Shown: in pieces, positions 35,371-48,809 of the stretch | Layout of the letters: each line of letters starts with the position of its first letter | Numbering within the stretch: the stretch's first letter is position 1 | From: Trichosphaerium sp. ATCC 40318 | Taxonomy: Eukaryota; Discosea; Flabellinia; Trichosidae | Direction of reading: 5' to 3' | Assembly: GCA_038496445.1 (NCBI GenBank) | Contig: JALMLS010000005.1 | Span: 62,001 to 126,000 of the forward strand | DNA length: 64,000 nt | Program-made: the position numbers and the translations under genes | Notes under the pieces: generated by a model | Told to the model about the DNA's origin: nothing | Databases searched by the model: none | The model's input: the letters and a program-made list of their open reading frames with translations, nothing else

Positions 35371-35619
35371 TTATACAAGAACGTGAGAACTGGCAAAAAC
35401 CACATTTGATACGTGCAATCAAGCTTACTTTTCAATGGCGCTGTTTATGTTGATATGATCAAGTTCACAAGCTTTATTACAAAAATGACGTATACGCGCA
35501 TTGGCACGCTGGACATGGTTGTAGAACTTTTTACCCAAAATCAATATTTCGCCGGTTTTAATACGTTCACGTGCTCTGCGTGTCGGTATTGCTGCAACCA
35601 ACTCGGTTAATAAAGCCAT
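35371..35619 (-). CDS. Small unrecognised protein
   Basis: The minus-strand frame from the ATG at 35619 (MALLTELVAAIPTRRARERI) runs through GKKFYNHVQRANARIRHF and CELDHININSAIE. A GTAAGC donor then joins in phase 2 to a short last exon ending SHVLV with a stop at 35371-35373. The chain is about 70 residues, helical and basic. It lies convergent to UTP4, with the Roco gene upstream in the opposite direction. An upstream in-frame extension exists without an ATG, so a missed 5' exon is possible. I do not recognise the family. Confidence 0.4.
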
Positions 35620-35931
35620 TGTGCCAGTAGATTGAGAGGTTATTTGCGCGTGTTTGACGTACAAACAGGTATCTAGGGTGTAAATTGGCTTTTACAAGGT
35701 ACTGGCAACATTGTTATCGGTTTCAACTAAATGACAACTTAGATATTGTCGCTTATTTGCAGTTTGGGTTTTTTTATCAACTGCACGTACTGATAAGCAT
35801 TACAAGTACCCAAGAAGCGTTTTGAGGTAAAAAGAAAGAATTTGCTAGCTTTTCGATACAAGCGCTAGGAGCCACACTAAAAACATAGTTGGACGCATTA
35901 AACGCGTACAGAATAATAGAATAGACGCCAA

Positions 35932-38900
35932 ATGGAAAAAGTAGTCATTTTGGATCCAAAATGGTACATGTAGCTGTACATACTCTATAATTGACATATT
36001 TGCGTAGGCCAAAGTGGCTCAGTACGTTTAAAGCGGAAAGCAGCCTTTCAATAGATTTACAACCTCCGTCAACTGTCATACTCAAAAAAACGTCTGGTAC
36101 AAACAACACAGACGATCTAGTACAGTTTTTTAAGAAACTCGGCGAAGATACTTTTGTAACTGAACTACGGATGCCCTCGTACGGTATGGGTCCAAAACTA
36201 CTCAATGTTCTTGCGTCAGAGTGCTTGGTATTAAACAAAAGACTTCAAATGATAGACTTATCACGGAATGACATTAAACCAACTGATTTGATTTCTTTCG
36301 TTGGGTTCATATCAGGTACGAACTTTACGATACAAAAGATTATGATAGAGGAAGTACATCCAAAGAAAGGATCTATTACAATGACAACTAGAAATCTTTC
36401 GTCTGGTAGTGCTAGGACAGAGTATATGTTTATGAGTAAGAAGAATGCAAAGGCTCAGCTTGCTATACGAACGTTAAAACAAGTTTTAAGCGGGAACATT
36501 AAAGTAATAAAGGTAGGAAAGCACTTAGTAGAATTTTTAGTTTTTTTGAAACTCACGAATTGCTTCTTACATTTGTTTATAGTGTGGAGAGGGTATGACG
36601 AAAAAAGTAAACTTACTCAGGCGTATAGATATAGAGTCAAGAGCTTTTAGTAATATACTTGTTTCTCTAACGGTACGAACTGAGATACTGTTCAACGAAC
36701 GGGAACCTGCGAAAACTTCATCTGGGTTTTCCTTTTTCAAGTTTTTTTTTAGTCTTACTCATTCGATAATAGAGAGGTGGTGTAACAAAACTTGTTATTG
36801 AAGAATCAACGTTCATAGATTCACCGTACACGTCTATATCAGGTCTGGTAACATTGACACACTTGACATTGAAAGATTGTGGATTGAAGGATTTAAAAAT
36901 ATCACTAAGACACCTCACAAAACTCAAGGTTCTTAACTTATCCTATAATGATATATCTGAAGTTGAAGATATTTTTCCATATCTACCAGAACTAGAATCT
37001 CTTAACTTGAACTACAATCGCAATCTAAAGAACTTACCAATGTCTGTATTTGTTCATCCAAACCTCAAAAAACTTGCTGTTTCAGAATGCCCTTTGACTC
37101 TTCTCACATTTCAAATATCACGTGCTAAAAGAAATACACTTTCTGGACAATCAGAAGAAGCTCTATTGAAAAAATATCACTCAATGTGTGACTCAATGGA
37201 TAAGGTTGCAAACAAGTGTAGGTTTGTTTTTCTAGGTGATGACAATGCCGGTAAAACAGCAACTCTATGGTCAATTAGAAAATCTTCAAGCTCTATGCCT
37301 TTTGGTACAGATACTATAGCCATTGATAAACTAGAGTTACCTCCAAAAGGAACAAAAGAAGAAAGGATTGAACATATAACATTTGACTTTGGAGGTACGC
37401 CCTTTCAATCCTCCACCCACAGTGTCGTCAGGTTTTTGTCAAAACGCATGTAGAGTCAATGCGTTTGCGTTCAGTCTTGTGATGTTAAGAAAAAACGCAG
37501 AAAAAGCTAACATTGTTGTAGGTGGAGCCTCATACTACCTTTCTTATAAAACAATGTTGTCTCATAACAATTGTGCTGCTGTAATATGCTTTAATGTTTG
37601 TAGACCCAATCTATCTATTTTGGATCGTTGGATACAGTCCGTACTTGATACGTCCACAACGATCCCTATTTTCATAGTTGGTATGTTACTATCAGTTTAT
37701 TTGTTTTAACTTGGCTTCATTGTCTAGGAACACATATTGATTCATCTGATAAGCTAAGTTTAGACAAGTTGCAAGTTGCTATAGCATTACGCTATAATGC
37801 TTTCCCATTCATGGGTATTAGTTTTGTATCTAATAGAAGCGGCAAAGGCATTCCAGGTTAGTTTTTTTTTAAATCATCTTTGATGCCTCTAACGCCAACT
37901 AGACCTTATCAAACAGTTGTCTAAAGTTTCATGTGATGCACAACTACGTAAGCGAATAGGGTTAGATAAGAAGATAACTGTAAAACATTGGAGGATGGAA
38001 TGCTTGGCTTCTTGTCTTAGATACGATCACACAATGATTAAATTTCAAGTACCTGACAGACAGATAAAACTATTCTTCTTTCTTACAAAATGTGTTCCAT
38101 CTAGGACTGGCAGAAGCTCGCTCGCGGTTATGGAGATATAAATAACTATGGCGAGCTGGTTGATATAACAAAATACCTAAGCGATATGGGGTACATTGTA
38201 TGTGAACTATAAACAACCTTTTCTTTTTACTAATCACGTGATTGAACTAACATCTTTTAAAAGAGATACTATGATGCTCCAAATGTAGCAAAGTATGTTA
38301 TATTACACCCAAATATTATTATGCAAATCATTGGACAGTTACTTGTAACAATACCAAAATGTTTCGATGTTGGCTTCTTGACAATCAAAGTACGTTCAAA
38401 TTCTGTGTTTTTTCTCTTTTGTTATCTTTTTGTAAGGTGAAGCTCGAACTGACACTCTTTGTTTTTCTCCCTAGCTATCACAAGTATTAAAGAACTTCAA
38501 TTCTGGTGAAATAAAATATTTCGTACACCTACTGGCTGCTTATCGCATCATATATCTTGTTGATACATCAGCGCTCATAGAAGGTGTTGCACCCACAATA
38601 GAGGTACGTATAGAACACAGTACGCGTATTTTAATCTTATAATGGGTTTACTACAGTGTAATAAGCTTGTGTTCTTTCCGTATATGCTAGAAGAAGGATC
38701 TAAAGCACAGACAACATCAGTTCTACCAGGGTATGTTTTTCTTTTTTTTTCACAAAAACAAAACAGCTAGTGTTTAAACTTGGTTTTTGTGACCCCTTTT
38801 GCTGTATTAATTTATGACTTTATAGCCAAATGACACAAGTGGCATCTCTTGAAGCTTCTATGAAGGATGTATTGATAGTTCATTTTCTAGAAAATGGCTG

Positions 38901-39109
38901 GAAAGCAACAGTATGTTGATATTGTCTTTTTTTATTTTTCGACAAAGTTTAACTTCTTTTTCACTTAGAACCTCTGGAAACAAACTGCTATTTTAGCAAA
39001 GGGTGTTGAAGAAATTGTTTGTATTGAATTAGAAGATACGTCACTGATAATATCGGCTTCAGAAAAGGCAGTCAATCAAGTCAATTCAGCCATAGAGGCT
39101 AAACAGTAA
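35932..39109 (+). CDS. Roco-family protein (LRR-Roc-COR, no kinase domain)
   Basis: The first exon (MEKVVILDPKW, from 35932) joins in phase 2 to a long exon at about 35998. Leucine-rich repeats follow, for example LTHLTLKDCGLKDLK, LKVLNLSYNDISEVEDIF and LESLNLNYNRNLKNLP (36850-37050). The Roc GTPase begins with CRFVFLGDDNAGKTATLWSI (P-loop GDDNAGKT), then HITFDFGG as the switch II DxxG. RWIQSVLDTSTTIPIFIVG then joins THIDSS, the G4 motif in its usual Roco form. The region after 37.9 kb is the expected COR dimerisation domain. The chain ends ASEKAVNQVNSAIEAKQ with a stop at 39107-39109. No kinase motif is visible, unlike LRRK2 and most Dictyostelium Roco kinases. Introns are short; one at about 38200 carries CACGTGAT. 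Confidence 0.8.
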
Positions 39110-39194
39110 TTGAAAACATCCCAAAGTAATATTGGGCAATGAGTTGTTTGCATTAGTCACACGAACAAAGAACTTGTCATCCTTTCTTATTTAT

Positions 39195-39618
39195 TCAAAG
39201 TGTGATGATTAACAATAAAGTAGCTACCAATACATCAATTGAGATCCTGATAGCAGTTGTATCGTTAGGTGTACTCGGAGTATTATCAACTTTTACAATT
39301 TTTGATAGTTGCTGAGATAGCAAATAAACTTTGATGACCGCGTTGAGTCTGTGTAGTTGGAGTGACAGGTACTGTAGGTGCTTTATTTGTAGGAGGTGCC
39401 CCACAAGCTAGATTGCTGGTGTTGAACAAACCAACCATTGAGGCAGTATTAGACAGAGAGAACTGGTAACGTAGCTGAAGACATTGTCCTTTATCTAGCA
39501 AGTCTGTGTTTAATTAACAACATTACAAACAAAACTAAACAACTTTTTCAACACCTCGTTTATCAAAAGCCAGTAGAATACTAATGTACTGTCTATCATA
39601 AATAGGCGCAATAATCAT
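39195..39618 (-). CDS. Small protein with C-terminal GPI-anchor-like tail
   Basis: Three minus-strand exons join from ATG 39618 (MIIAPIYDRQYISILLAFDK) through DKGQCLQLRYQFSLSN and the Thr/Pro-rich stretch APPTNKAPTVPVTPTTQTQ. They end in a hydrophobic C terminus, ISIDVLVATLLLIITL (stop 39195-39197). The Thr/Pro stalk plus a terminal hydrophobic segment resembles GPI-anchored surface proteins. I see no signal peptide on this start, so a 5' exon may be missing upstream, although the RPC1 stop lies only 90 bp away. The family is not recognised. Confidence 0.4.
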
Positions 39619-39707
39619 AATTGTATTTAAGGAGAAGTTTTATTTTTTATGTGCATACAACCCCTTTTGTTTGTTTTAGTTTTTTTTTCAACTCAGAAAA
39701 AAACTGT

Positions 39708-42700
39708 TTAAGTTATGATACCAGGAAGCTTAAACCCAGCATTACCAAGGAAGGTAGTCCTCTTTTTTAAAGGCGGATGTTTAAGCTTTTGCATAATCCT
39801 GAACAAACCAGTACCAAGAGGAATTGGAGATCCCATAATAATACACTCACTAACACCAGATACATTTTCCTAGAAAATAGTTAAATTTATGGTTTCTGTT
39901 AATAGTTTAGTTGCTAAGCGCAACAAAATCGACCGAAAAGCGGATATTAATTCTCATGATTTCAAAAAAAAATCCACAGATTATTCACACGTGATTGTGA
40001 CAGTGTACATAGAAATAACCTGGCTTTTTTTTTAGTTTGAAATGAAAAAAACGTACAGTATGAGAGTGGACTGCAGCATCGAATAAGAACTCTGTAGTTT
40101 TCTCAAAACTCGCAAGCATGAGTACACTATCTTTTAATTTTGCAATACCAGTACGATGCATACCATAAACTTTACCCTGAGAAAAAGAAAAACAAGTCAG
40201 CAGATACCCTTTTTTTTTTGGAATAGTATAAAATCAAAAGTGTCACAATTCGCACCTTGAAAGTCATCATATCTGCTAATAAAAACAAATGACGTGGGTC
40301 ACATGTAATACCATAAGCACTCATAACTCTTTTAATTTCAAAGATAATAGACGCCCTTGCAGCCTAAAACAGTTAAGAATTGACAAATATTCCTTTTTTT
40401 TTTTTGTAATTTTCTTACCTCTACACCAAGTACTTTTTCCATTTCAAGGATATGATTACTCTTAGTTGTATAAGGTGCAACACCTGGAATACCCAAAATA
40501 TCAAGAAGCCCATTACCTAAAGACAACTTAGCTTAACTCAAAAAAAAGAAAAAAGCAGCAATGAAAAAAAACAGAATTATTACAAACCTGTAGCAACAAG
40601 TTCATATTTTTTATCGTCGTTCTGATGAATAGTGCACTCAGTCAAACCCTAAATAATGTATTAATTTAACACGAACCTCCCAGCTAAGAAACAGCGAGAA
40701 AGAGAAACCAAAAAAAATATAAAGTTCCTTACCGAAATCACAACACTCTTGATTGAAGTCTTCATGTCTTGTAGTACATAATAAATATTAGAGTTTTTCA
40801 AGAAGGCATCAGGAGGTTCAATAATAATCATATTTCCATTCACTTCGATATTCTAAACCAAAAAAAGTCAGTATTGACTTTTTATTGAAAAAACGAGTCT
40901 GCTAGAAGCAACATCGTTTTTGATTTACTTACCTCTGGTTTTAATTTAAGACTCTTTGTTCCAAGTATTCTCTCACATATAGATGAAGGCGTTACATTTA
41001 TTTGTAACTCTGCAATACGCGATTTCGATACTTTGGCAAGAATGTAACAAACGTTTTGTTTATAAACCTCAGAGATATAGTCACATACCTACACGCAAAA
41101 AAATCAAGTTAATAAAGGCACTACATAGTTAAACAAGAAGATATTTGGATGATACGTACATTGTATAATGTATATTGGCGGACTTGACGAAGTGTCTTTC
41201 TTGCGAACTCAAAGTTTGTATTATACATTAACTGAGCCATTATAATTGGTGTTTTGATTGTTTTTGTTGCATTTATAATTTCACTAATACGAGGTACACC
41301 CAACGTAATCTTTGAAGCCAATCCGGCGAAATGGAAAGTCTAAAGAGATCAATATGTTGAAATGAAAAAGCAGGTTGCAGTTTCAACAAAAAATCCGTAC
41401 TTTTAGGGTCATTTGAGTACATGGTTCGCCCAATGACTGGCCACCTATCGCACCAACAGCAGTACCAGGTTCGACAATAGATAGCTTGAACTTACTCTCC
41501 AAAATCTTGAATATGTAGTCGATCTAAAACCAAACATTAACAAACCAAAACATTAACTTCAAGTGTTTTTTTTTCTCGCAAAAAAGGACGTACTTGCTTC
41601 TTACTAATACTCAGAACTTGATTTACGTGAGCAAGACCCTCTAAGATAATATGTCAAAATAACATCCAAAAAACACGTGATTTTCAATTACCCCTTTCTT
41701 CATCTGTGTAGTCTGATACAGGTTTGCCTCTTGATAACCCAGATTCGAGGTTGTGATTTAAGCGTATTGCCGCAAGGTCATTAGCAATACCATCAACATC
41801 AACAAGCCGTTTTGTTACTTTTTTCTTTCTCTTCTTTGTTCCTTCCTTAGAATCATCATAGTTATTGTACTCGTGCTTGATAGAATCTATAAAAGCGTTA
41901 GCCCTCGACATGACAAGCAAACATTTTAGTTGCAAAAAAACACGTTACCCATTGAAGAATCGAAGTAACACTTAATTTTATCCTTAAAGAATTTAGGTAT
42001 TTCCAAATCCTCAGCTTTCTTCTCTGCCAAGTTTATAATCTCCCAAGGCTCAAGGGAATTTTCAGGAGCACAAGGATATAAATTCATAGCTTGTGTAATC
42101 AAACGCTCCATATCAACAGGGAACTCCTTTTAAAAAAGTAAGAAAATATATGGAATCGGGAAAGCATACATCTGTCTCCATGTTCATTGGGTCTACGCCA
42201 TCATCACCATAGCTTATTATTGATAAGTATATGAATAAGAGTATTAACGCTATGGATAACTTACTTAAACTGAACAATACCACCAGAAGAGTTTTGTACT
42301 GTTCCATCGTACTGTACAACTAAATCCTCCAAGGCTTTCATCAAACGACGTTGCATGTATCCAGTCTCTGCGGTCTTTACTGCAGTATCTACTAAACCTT
42401 CTCTTCCAGCCATTGTATGAAAGAAAAATTCTTGTGGTGTTAACCCAGTAAAGAAAGAGTTCCTCACAAAGCCTTTGGCTTTTGGCTCTTGAGCTACAAA
42501 CAAAATAAGTTAACTCCTCCATTGACAGAGTTAGGTCAACAACACGTACCTCCAACTCTAAAGTGTGGAAGTGTTCTGTTTTCGAAACCATCATGGATAC
42601 GTGTTCCTGCGACTACTTGTTGTCCGACACAAGCGATCATTTGGGATATATTTACAGTTGAACCTAAAATTGTGTTAAGCTTTGAATTCCTATTGTTTGG

Positions 42701-45700
42701 TTAGAACGTACCCTTAGATCCGCAAAGTGCCATAGTTAATGGCGCATTTAGAAGGGTAAGTTCATCTACGCACATCTTACCGGCTTGGTCTCGAATATCA
42801 GAAAGCTTAGCACTAATCTCTGACTAGGTAGTGTTAGAAAAGCCAATGGCTGTTTTGAATCAATTATATTACCTCAAGAGTAGCCTCTGGTGTAGTTCCA
42901 GCTCTAGCTTTTAATTTTCCTGCTTTGTATGCTCTTATTTGAGTATCACAGTCTGCATAATTCTCTTGTACAATTCTATTCTTTTCTCTTGATAGCCTTG
43001 CAGTTGGAGTAACATCAGCAATACCAATAGAAAAACCATGATCACCTTTTTTACTCAGTTAGCAAACAGAAACAAAAAAAACACTTTGTTTGGCGTACCA
43101 AGCCAACGTGCTGAAAGCCTAGCTAGACGACTCATTCTATCTGCAGATATATCAGAAGAGTAGTCTCTCATTAGTACATGAAACATGTTTCCTTTTCCTC
43201 CACCCAAGCACTTCTTATCCATAGAACCGCACATGAGCTCACCTAAAGTTAAAATCTTAACTGATGTATTTTGTTTAACAAGGACCCAGCGTACCATTAT
43301 GCCATATATAATAACCATCACGTGGTGTCATACATATATGCATATTATTTTCCTTTCTTTCATCCATAAAAGTCTTTGGTGGACCATATCGCTTGCATTT
43401 TCCTTCAATGTTAATTTTGATATTCGTTTCATCCGTTGGATTGAGAAGCACGTCGAAAACTTGCTTTCCAGTCCATAACTCCATAGGCTAAAAATACCAC
43501 GTGTTAGCATTAAATGATTATATACAGCATACTTTAACAATGGTAGGAGGTGGCACTCGAACAGGAGCAGACCCAAGTATGTCAGGAGTAAAGAAAGAAC
43601 ATATCTGACAAAACTGAGCTCTATCATAAAATCTGTCCTTGTTCGTTATCAAACATGAAGCAGATATAAAATCCTGAATTGCGCAAACAAGTACAGATCC
43701 ATCACGTGGCGTTTGCAAGTTATGGCCGACCTAAACCAAAAAATCTTAACCTCAAAAAAAGACAGAACAAAAACGATAGTACATACACTCATTAGTTCTA
43801 CAGCCTCTGCTCTCGCTTCCTCTGTTTGTGGTACGTGTAAATTCATTTCATCACCATCTATAAATTATTGAGTTAACTACAAAGACTACATTTGAAAGAG
43901 CGAAGTAACATACCGAAATCGGCATTGTAAGGATTACAAACACACTCATTAAACCGAAATGTTCTGTAAGGAACTACTTTAACCTATTACGCGGTTAACT
44001 AAATGCCTTACATGCACTTGCAAATTATAAGTACTCTGTGAGACATGATACTGATTCTATGTAATGAAGGCTGCCTGTTGAACAAAACAACATCCTTATC
44101 ATCAACATGACGCTCAACAACATCGCCTATTCTCAGTTTATCCGCAATCATATTACGAACTTTAGGCTTTAACACATCGAGGAACCTATGCAAGCAATCA
44201 ATTTGCGAACCAAAAAAGAAAGCCTGATAATCAAACAAAAAGAAATAGAATACTTGTGAAAAGTTGAGGAATTTTCGACGCGTTAAAACCGACATGGTAT
44301 TAAATAAACCAACCCGGGGAACTATCGTCGGTAGTTTAAACTATATATTGCAGGTGTGTGAACGTACTTGCGTGATCCGTCGCTCGAAAATTCGACATAA
44401 CGAGCGCCTGGATGAACATCTGAACCTCTACGAACAAGTTCTTGTAGTTTCTTCAAGTTGACATTATTTACTCGCTCTGGGTACGTTAATTTTTTCGCAA
44501 CAAGCTCTGGTACACCCACCTATTTACAAATGATTAACGTTACTGTGTAGCATTAATTTAACTTACTTGATGTACTGTAAGATTAGGATCTGGAGAAATA
44601 ACAGTACGCCCTGAGAAATCAACACGTTTTCCTTTTCACAAGGTTAATAACTTGAACCGCATGGTGTCAAAGCCTTACCTGATAAATTACCACGGAAGCG
44701 CCCTTGTTTACCCTTTAATCTTTGACTTAAACCACGAATAGGTCTCCTTTGTACTCTACCAGGAAGACCAGGTGTCTGACTGTTTATATACAACGCTGTT
44801 TCAATTTGAAGAATATCCCATAGATCCTGTAAACATATCACATCAGTTTTTGTTTCGCAACGCAGCGTTCATTATCAATACGCACCACAATATCCATGGT
44901 CGACTTTCCAGCTGCCATATTTTTTTTAATAACATTAGTAATCTGTAGAATCTCGCTCAACTTCATAGTTAAATCATCCTCATTACTACAGGATTTTAAT
45001 TTTAATGCGTACTATATGAAAACCATGATTGTACCTCTTTCCCATCGCCTCCATAGAAACAGATGGTCTAATACAGGCTGGAGGGACCAAAAGATGTGTA
45101 AGAATAAGATCTTTAGGGTGACTGAAACTAGGATCCATGTCCAGAATTTCACAATCCGCCTCGGAAATCCTTGAAAAAATGGACAAAACACGCTGCGGAT
45201 TCAAGTCTTCCTATTACATTCAATTATTACCATTTGTTTTGGCTATAATTTTACACGTACATGAGCTTTCATAACCTGTCCTTTTAACATGGGGTGATGT
45301 TTTTCAGCGTTTTTAAACTCGGACATAAAAGATGCACGTGCATCTTGAGTTCTACCTTTATCTGGGTATTTTCTGTGAATTAATTTTATACCATTCTTTT
45401 TAACAACATCACCTGACAGAGCAAGTCAGCCAAAATAAAAAACACTGCATAGGAAAGAACACTCCTAACACCTCTATTTCGTAGGGTATTCAGGTACAAT
45501 TAATTTGTTTACGTACCATCGTATTCATGGCAATAAGGACACTGCTTAACTTTTTTACAATCTTTAAGTATTTCTTTTAATTGTTCTGTTCTTCTAGCCC
45601 AATCAACGTAAGGTCTCCTCAATAGCTTCAAGTAACGGTCCTTCTCTTCTTGACCTAATTTTACAGAGCTACAGGACTAACAGAATAATTAACGAAAAAT

Positions 45701-46263
45701 CAATAAAAAACATTCTTTGCCAAAGTGTCAGTTTGTAACTTGACGTCTTACCTTGCAGATAATGTTTAGGATTTGTATAATGTATTGTAAGAAGCCTATG
45801 TGGTATACAGGTAAAACAAGTTCAATGTAACCAAAATGGCCAATACAATCCTAGTATGTGTTATAAACGTTACGTAAGCGTAACCGTACCGCCAATTTAC
45901 GCCCACAGGTAGTACACAATGACTTGCGCGAGCTAACACCCAATCTTTGATCTAGTGGTCCAAACGGCATCGGATTTTGTGATGGGGGCTCGTATAGCTC
46001 TCTGTTAACAACTTGTATCTCTTGGAAGGTGTTAGTTTTAACGTTAAACTACAGACTGCTTGTACCAGATAGTTTCGTCATTTCTAGCGCTGAGAAGACA
46101 CCAAATTTAATATGCGAGCTAATTTATAGTTTAGAGTATGTATTTTTGTCAAAACGCACATCTTCTTTGCTGTGGTGATTTCTTGCGTATATTCCTTCAT
46201 TCTAGAAGCTGGCGGCCCAACGTATACATCATCGTCAACGTCCATTGGCGTTGGCGCCGACAT
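39708..46263 (-). CDS. RPC1: DNA-directed RNA polymerase III largest subunit
   Basis: This is the catalytic subunit that transcribes tRNA, 5S and other small RNAs. The start at 46263 ([20 protein letters not shown]) joins [17 protein letters not shown] in RPC1 style. The zinc-binding clamp has [20 protein letters not shown], then ICKSC and [19 protein letters not shown] and [15 protein letters not shown] follow. The catalytic metal-binding loop NADF|DGDEMN is split by an intron near 43,860-43,915, with all three aspartates kept. The bridge/trigger region contains [20 protein letters not shown] and then [14 protein letters not shown]. Further on are [18 protein letters not shown] and an end with [18 protein letters not shown]. 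The RPC1 pattern ([21 protein letters not shown]) excludes Pol I and Pol II; there is no heptad CTD. The gene has more than twenty introns. Confidence 0.93.
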
Positions 46264-46392
46264 ACGCAATACTCTTTATAAAGGAAGAAGTTGAGCTGTT
46301 TTTGTGGTATTTTTTTGTTGGCTAAGTGAATGCTGCTTTGCTTCTGCCAATTTTCTTCGAAGGTCAAGCCCTGAAAAAAACCATTGAAATGA
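46264..46392. promoter_or_regulatory. Putative bidirectional promoter, RPC1/FkbM-type gene
   Basis: About 129 bp separates the divergent start codons. It includes a T-run at 46310-46316. No factor site is assigned. Confidence 0.35.
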
Positions 46393-47705
46393 ATGGCACG
46401 AAAGTGGTTGGATAGAGCTATCGTTGCTATAATTGTATACGTACTATCAACGTATATAAATAGCCGGTTTAGTTCCCCAGAGACAGTTAAATTACAAAAA
46501 GACCTAGACCAGGCTATTCTCGAAATACGCTATCTAAGAGGCCTAGTTCCAGATCCTCCTTTGTGGCATGTACGTTGTTACATTTTAACGTTGACATTTA
46601 CGCTTTTGAGTCAGTTACATAATTGGCGCAGCGAATCAAGCCTTCTTGTGGCGATTCCAGCAGGTAAGAGAGTTATAGGTATGTTTATTTAAATTAACAA
46701 TTAAAAAGCGCCTATTGACTATGGAGGCACTATAGTATTTGAAACGGGAGTAAAGGTACCTTGTACTTGTACGCAGAGCATTAACAACGCATTCAGCGCT
46801 TGTGGCTCGATATTGGCGCTAGAGTACATAACTGGACCTCTCCGTTAGCTCCCCACGTTAACACCAAACAACTAACAGGCGTGTAGGCATTTTTTAGACA
46901 AACAAACAAACCTGGCAGTTATTTCTTTTGAACCAATGTTCGAGGCATGGGGACGCTCTGGAGTTGGTTACCACGACCGGTTTATTTCTTTACCACTTGC
47001 CTTGACATCATATGATGGGTTTGCATTACTAACAAAGACGAAGGATGGAGATTGTAGTGTACGAGTGTCATTTCTTGACATGTGTCAAAAAAATCAAAAT
47101 AACATTTTGGGTGTCAAATGTGTTAGTTGACACGACTTTTTTTTAGAGCATAAAAGAATTAAATAAGCTTACAGTAGAAAAACAAGTATGGCCAAAAGAT
47201 TGTTCAGAAATAGTTACAAGGACGTAAGTGGTTAAACAACATCTAAAAAGAACCATAAAACTTTGTTTTAAACAAAGTTCTTTTTTAGGCCAATTCCTGT
47301 AGCAAAGCTTGAAACAATTATAGCCCTTATACCATCTGATATAGATATTGAGTATACACATATTGATGCTCAAGGATCAGACTTTGATATTATTAAGAGT
47401 GGAGGGGAAGCATTGTCACGCCTTAATGTTGTTGTGCTTGAGCTTCATACTACAGAACTATACGTTAATGCACCATTAAAAATAGACGTTATGTCTTGGA
47501 TGAGTAGTAAAGTAAGACCATCATAATGCTTATAACATTTACCACTAGTTTCTAACATTCTTTTCTAAAGGGCTTTGTTTACCTTGGTGAAGTGGCTAAA
47601 AGCTCTCTTGAAGTAGATATTTTGTTTCGGAACAAAAATAAGGAGTTACCAGAGCATGTTGCTCCTCTACAAGCGATTATAAGTCGTCTTGAGCCTCAGC
47701 CATGA
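46393..47705 (+). CDS. FkbM-type SAM-dependent methyltransferase, membrane-anchored
   Basis: The start at 46393 (MARKWLDRAIVAIIVYVLST) gives an N-terminal transmembrane anchor, then a short coiled region (LQKDLDQAILEIRYLRGL). The SAM-binding motif I is WLDIGARVHNWTSPLA (about 46810-46855). Beyond it come VISFEPMFEAWGRSGVGYHD and the acidic post-loop. The FkbM C-terminal signature IDAQGSDFDIIKSGGEALSR leads to VVVLELHTTELY, and the stop is at 47703-47705. Introns lie near 46570, 46665, 46755, 46890, 47060, 47220 and 47510. Relatives methylate sugars or other small molecules, often in Golgi-like or secretory settings; the substrate here is unknown. The signal-anchor topology suggests action in the secretory pathway lumen. 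Confidence 0.75.
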
Positions 47706-47872
47706 TGGTACTCGCTATGTAAAATAAAGTTAATGTAACATCAAAGTAGCATTCTATTTGTCATGTTGTATTGCTTAACATAGACAGTTAAGGCGTACTT
47801 TGATCGCGAACAGATCACGTGTTCTAAAACATTTGGATTCCATTAAGAGGTTGTTAATTAGATAGTCAAAAC

Positions 47873-48629
47873 ATGGCGTTTTTTGTACGAAATTGGAGTA
47901 TTTCGAGAATGTTGTGACTTTTTAGTAGTCAAGCGATTCTCAATCGCTTCATATTGGTTTACTGGATCTCCCAGTAGAAATACAGTTAGACATAACGGAT
48001 TTGTCCCCTAAATTATACAAACAATGGCCACTGTTATCTAAAAGAGCGGCTACTATCACACGGTTTGATAGTAACTTGAATAAACATGGTAAATGGATAC
48101 GCCTAAAATCTCGTGATCAAAATGGTACACACAAGATAAAACAAGGGTACTGGAAAAATGGAATTAAAGAAGGAGAGCATACGGTTTGGTATAGCGATTC
48201 AGATCAAATTGAGCATTGTGCAAACTACAATAACGGTAAACTAAACGGAAAGTACTCGTCTTTTATGCCGATGGCAAGTCCCACGTGAGGTGTTGTTATA
48301 AAGACGATAATATAGTTGGAGAATATGTAAAGATGGATTGTGATGGACAGCTACGTCTTCACTGCTTTTATAATGAAGGCGGTGTAAAGCATGGCGGTTT
48401 GTGTAGCTGGTACGAAAATGGTATGTTGTTTCAATGTTTTTACTATGAACACGGTAAACAACTTGGCAGACAGAGAGAATGGCATTTCAATGGCAAGTTA
48501 CTTTACGATGTTACGTACCATGATAAATATAAGCATACCAAGTCAAGAATACATTCGGACGTAGGAGCGAAGCTTCCTGAGTATCGGTACTTGCAAGGCA
48601 ATAGTCGCGGTATTACAATGGCAGACTAA
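47873..48629 (+). pseudogene. F-box/MORN_2 repeat protein with an apparent single-base frameshift
   Basis: ATG 47873 (MAFF) is followed by a phase-0 intron ending TTTTAGTAG. The next exon has an F-box-like stretch (GLLDLPVEIQLDITDLSPKL), then MORN_2-type repeats (GYWKNGIKEGEHTVWYSDSD, NGKLNGKYSSF). At the TTTT run near 48262-48265 the frame is lost. One additional T would continue the repeat with YADGKSHVRCCYKDDN and run to 48629 through ENGMLFQCFYYEHGK and FNGKLLYDVTYHDKY. No plausible intron explains the shift. It is either a recent pseudogene, a sequencing or assembly error in a homopolymer, or an unusual frameshift. Such repeats resemble those of bacterial YwqK-like proteins and protist F-box proteins. 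A decayed relative lies at 19.0 kb. Confidence 0.55.
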
Positions 48630-48809
48630 AAAATGTCACGTGACTGAACTGAAAGAAGGAAGTCTAGCTTACAGCTACGCCAACCGGCAGCGAATACCAC
48701 GTTCTTACATTGACATAGTCCTTTGCAAGTAGAAAGTAAAGTTTGGATTAGCTAAATACCTCGTTTTGACTTTTTCAGAATTCTCTATTAGTCATTTATA
48801 CAAAGCGTA

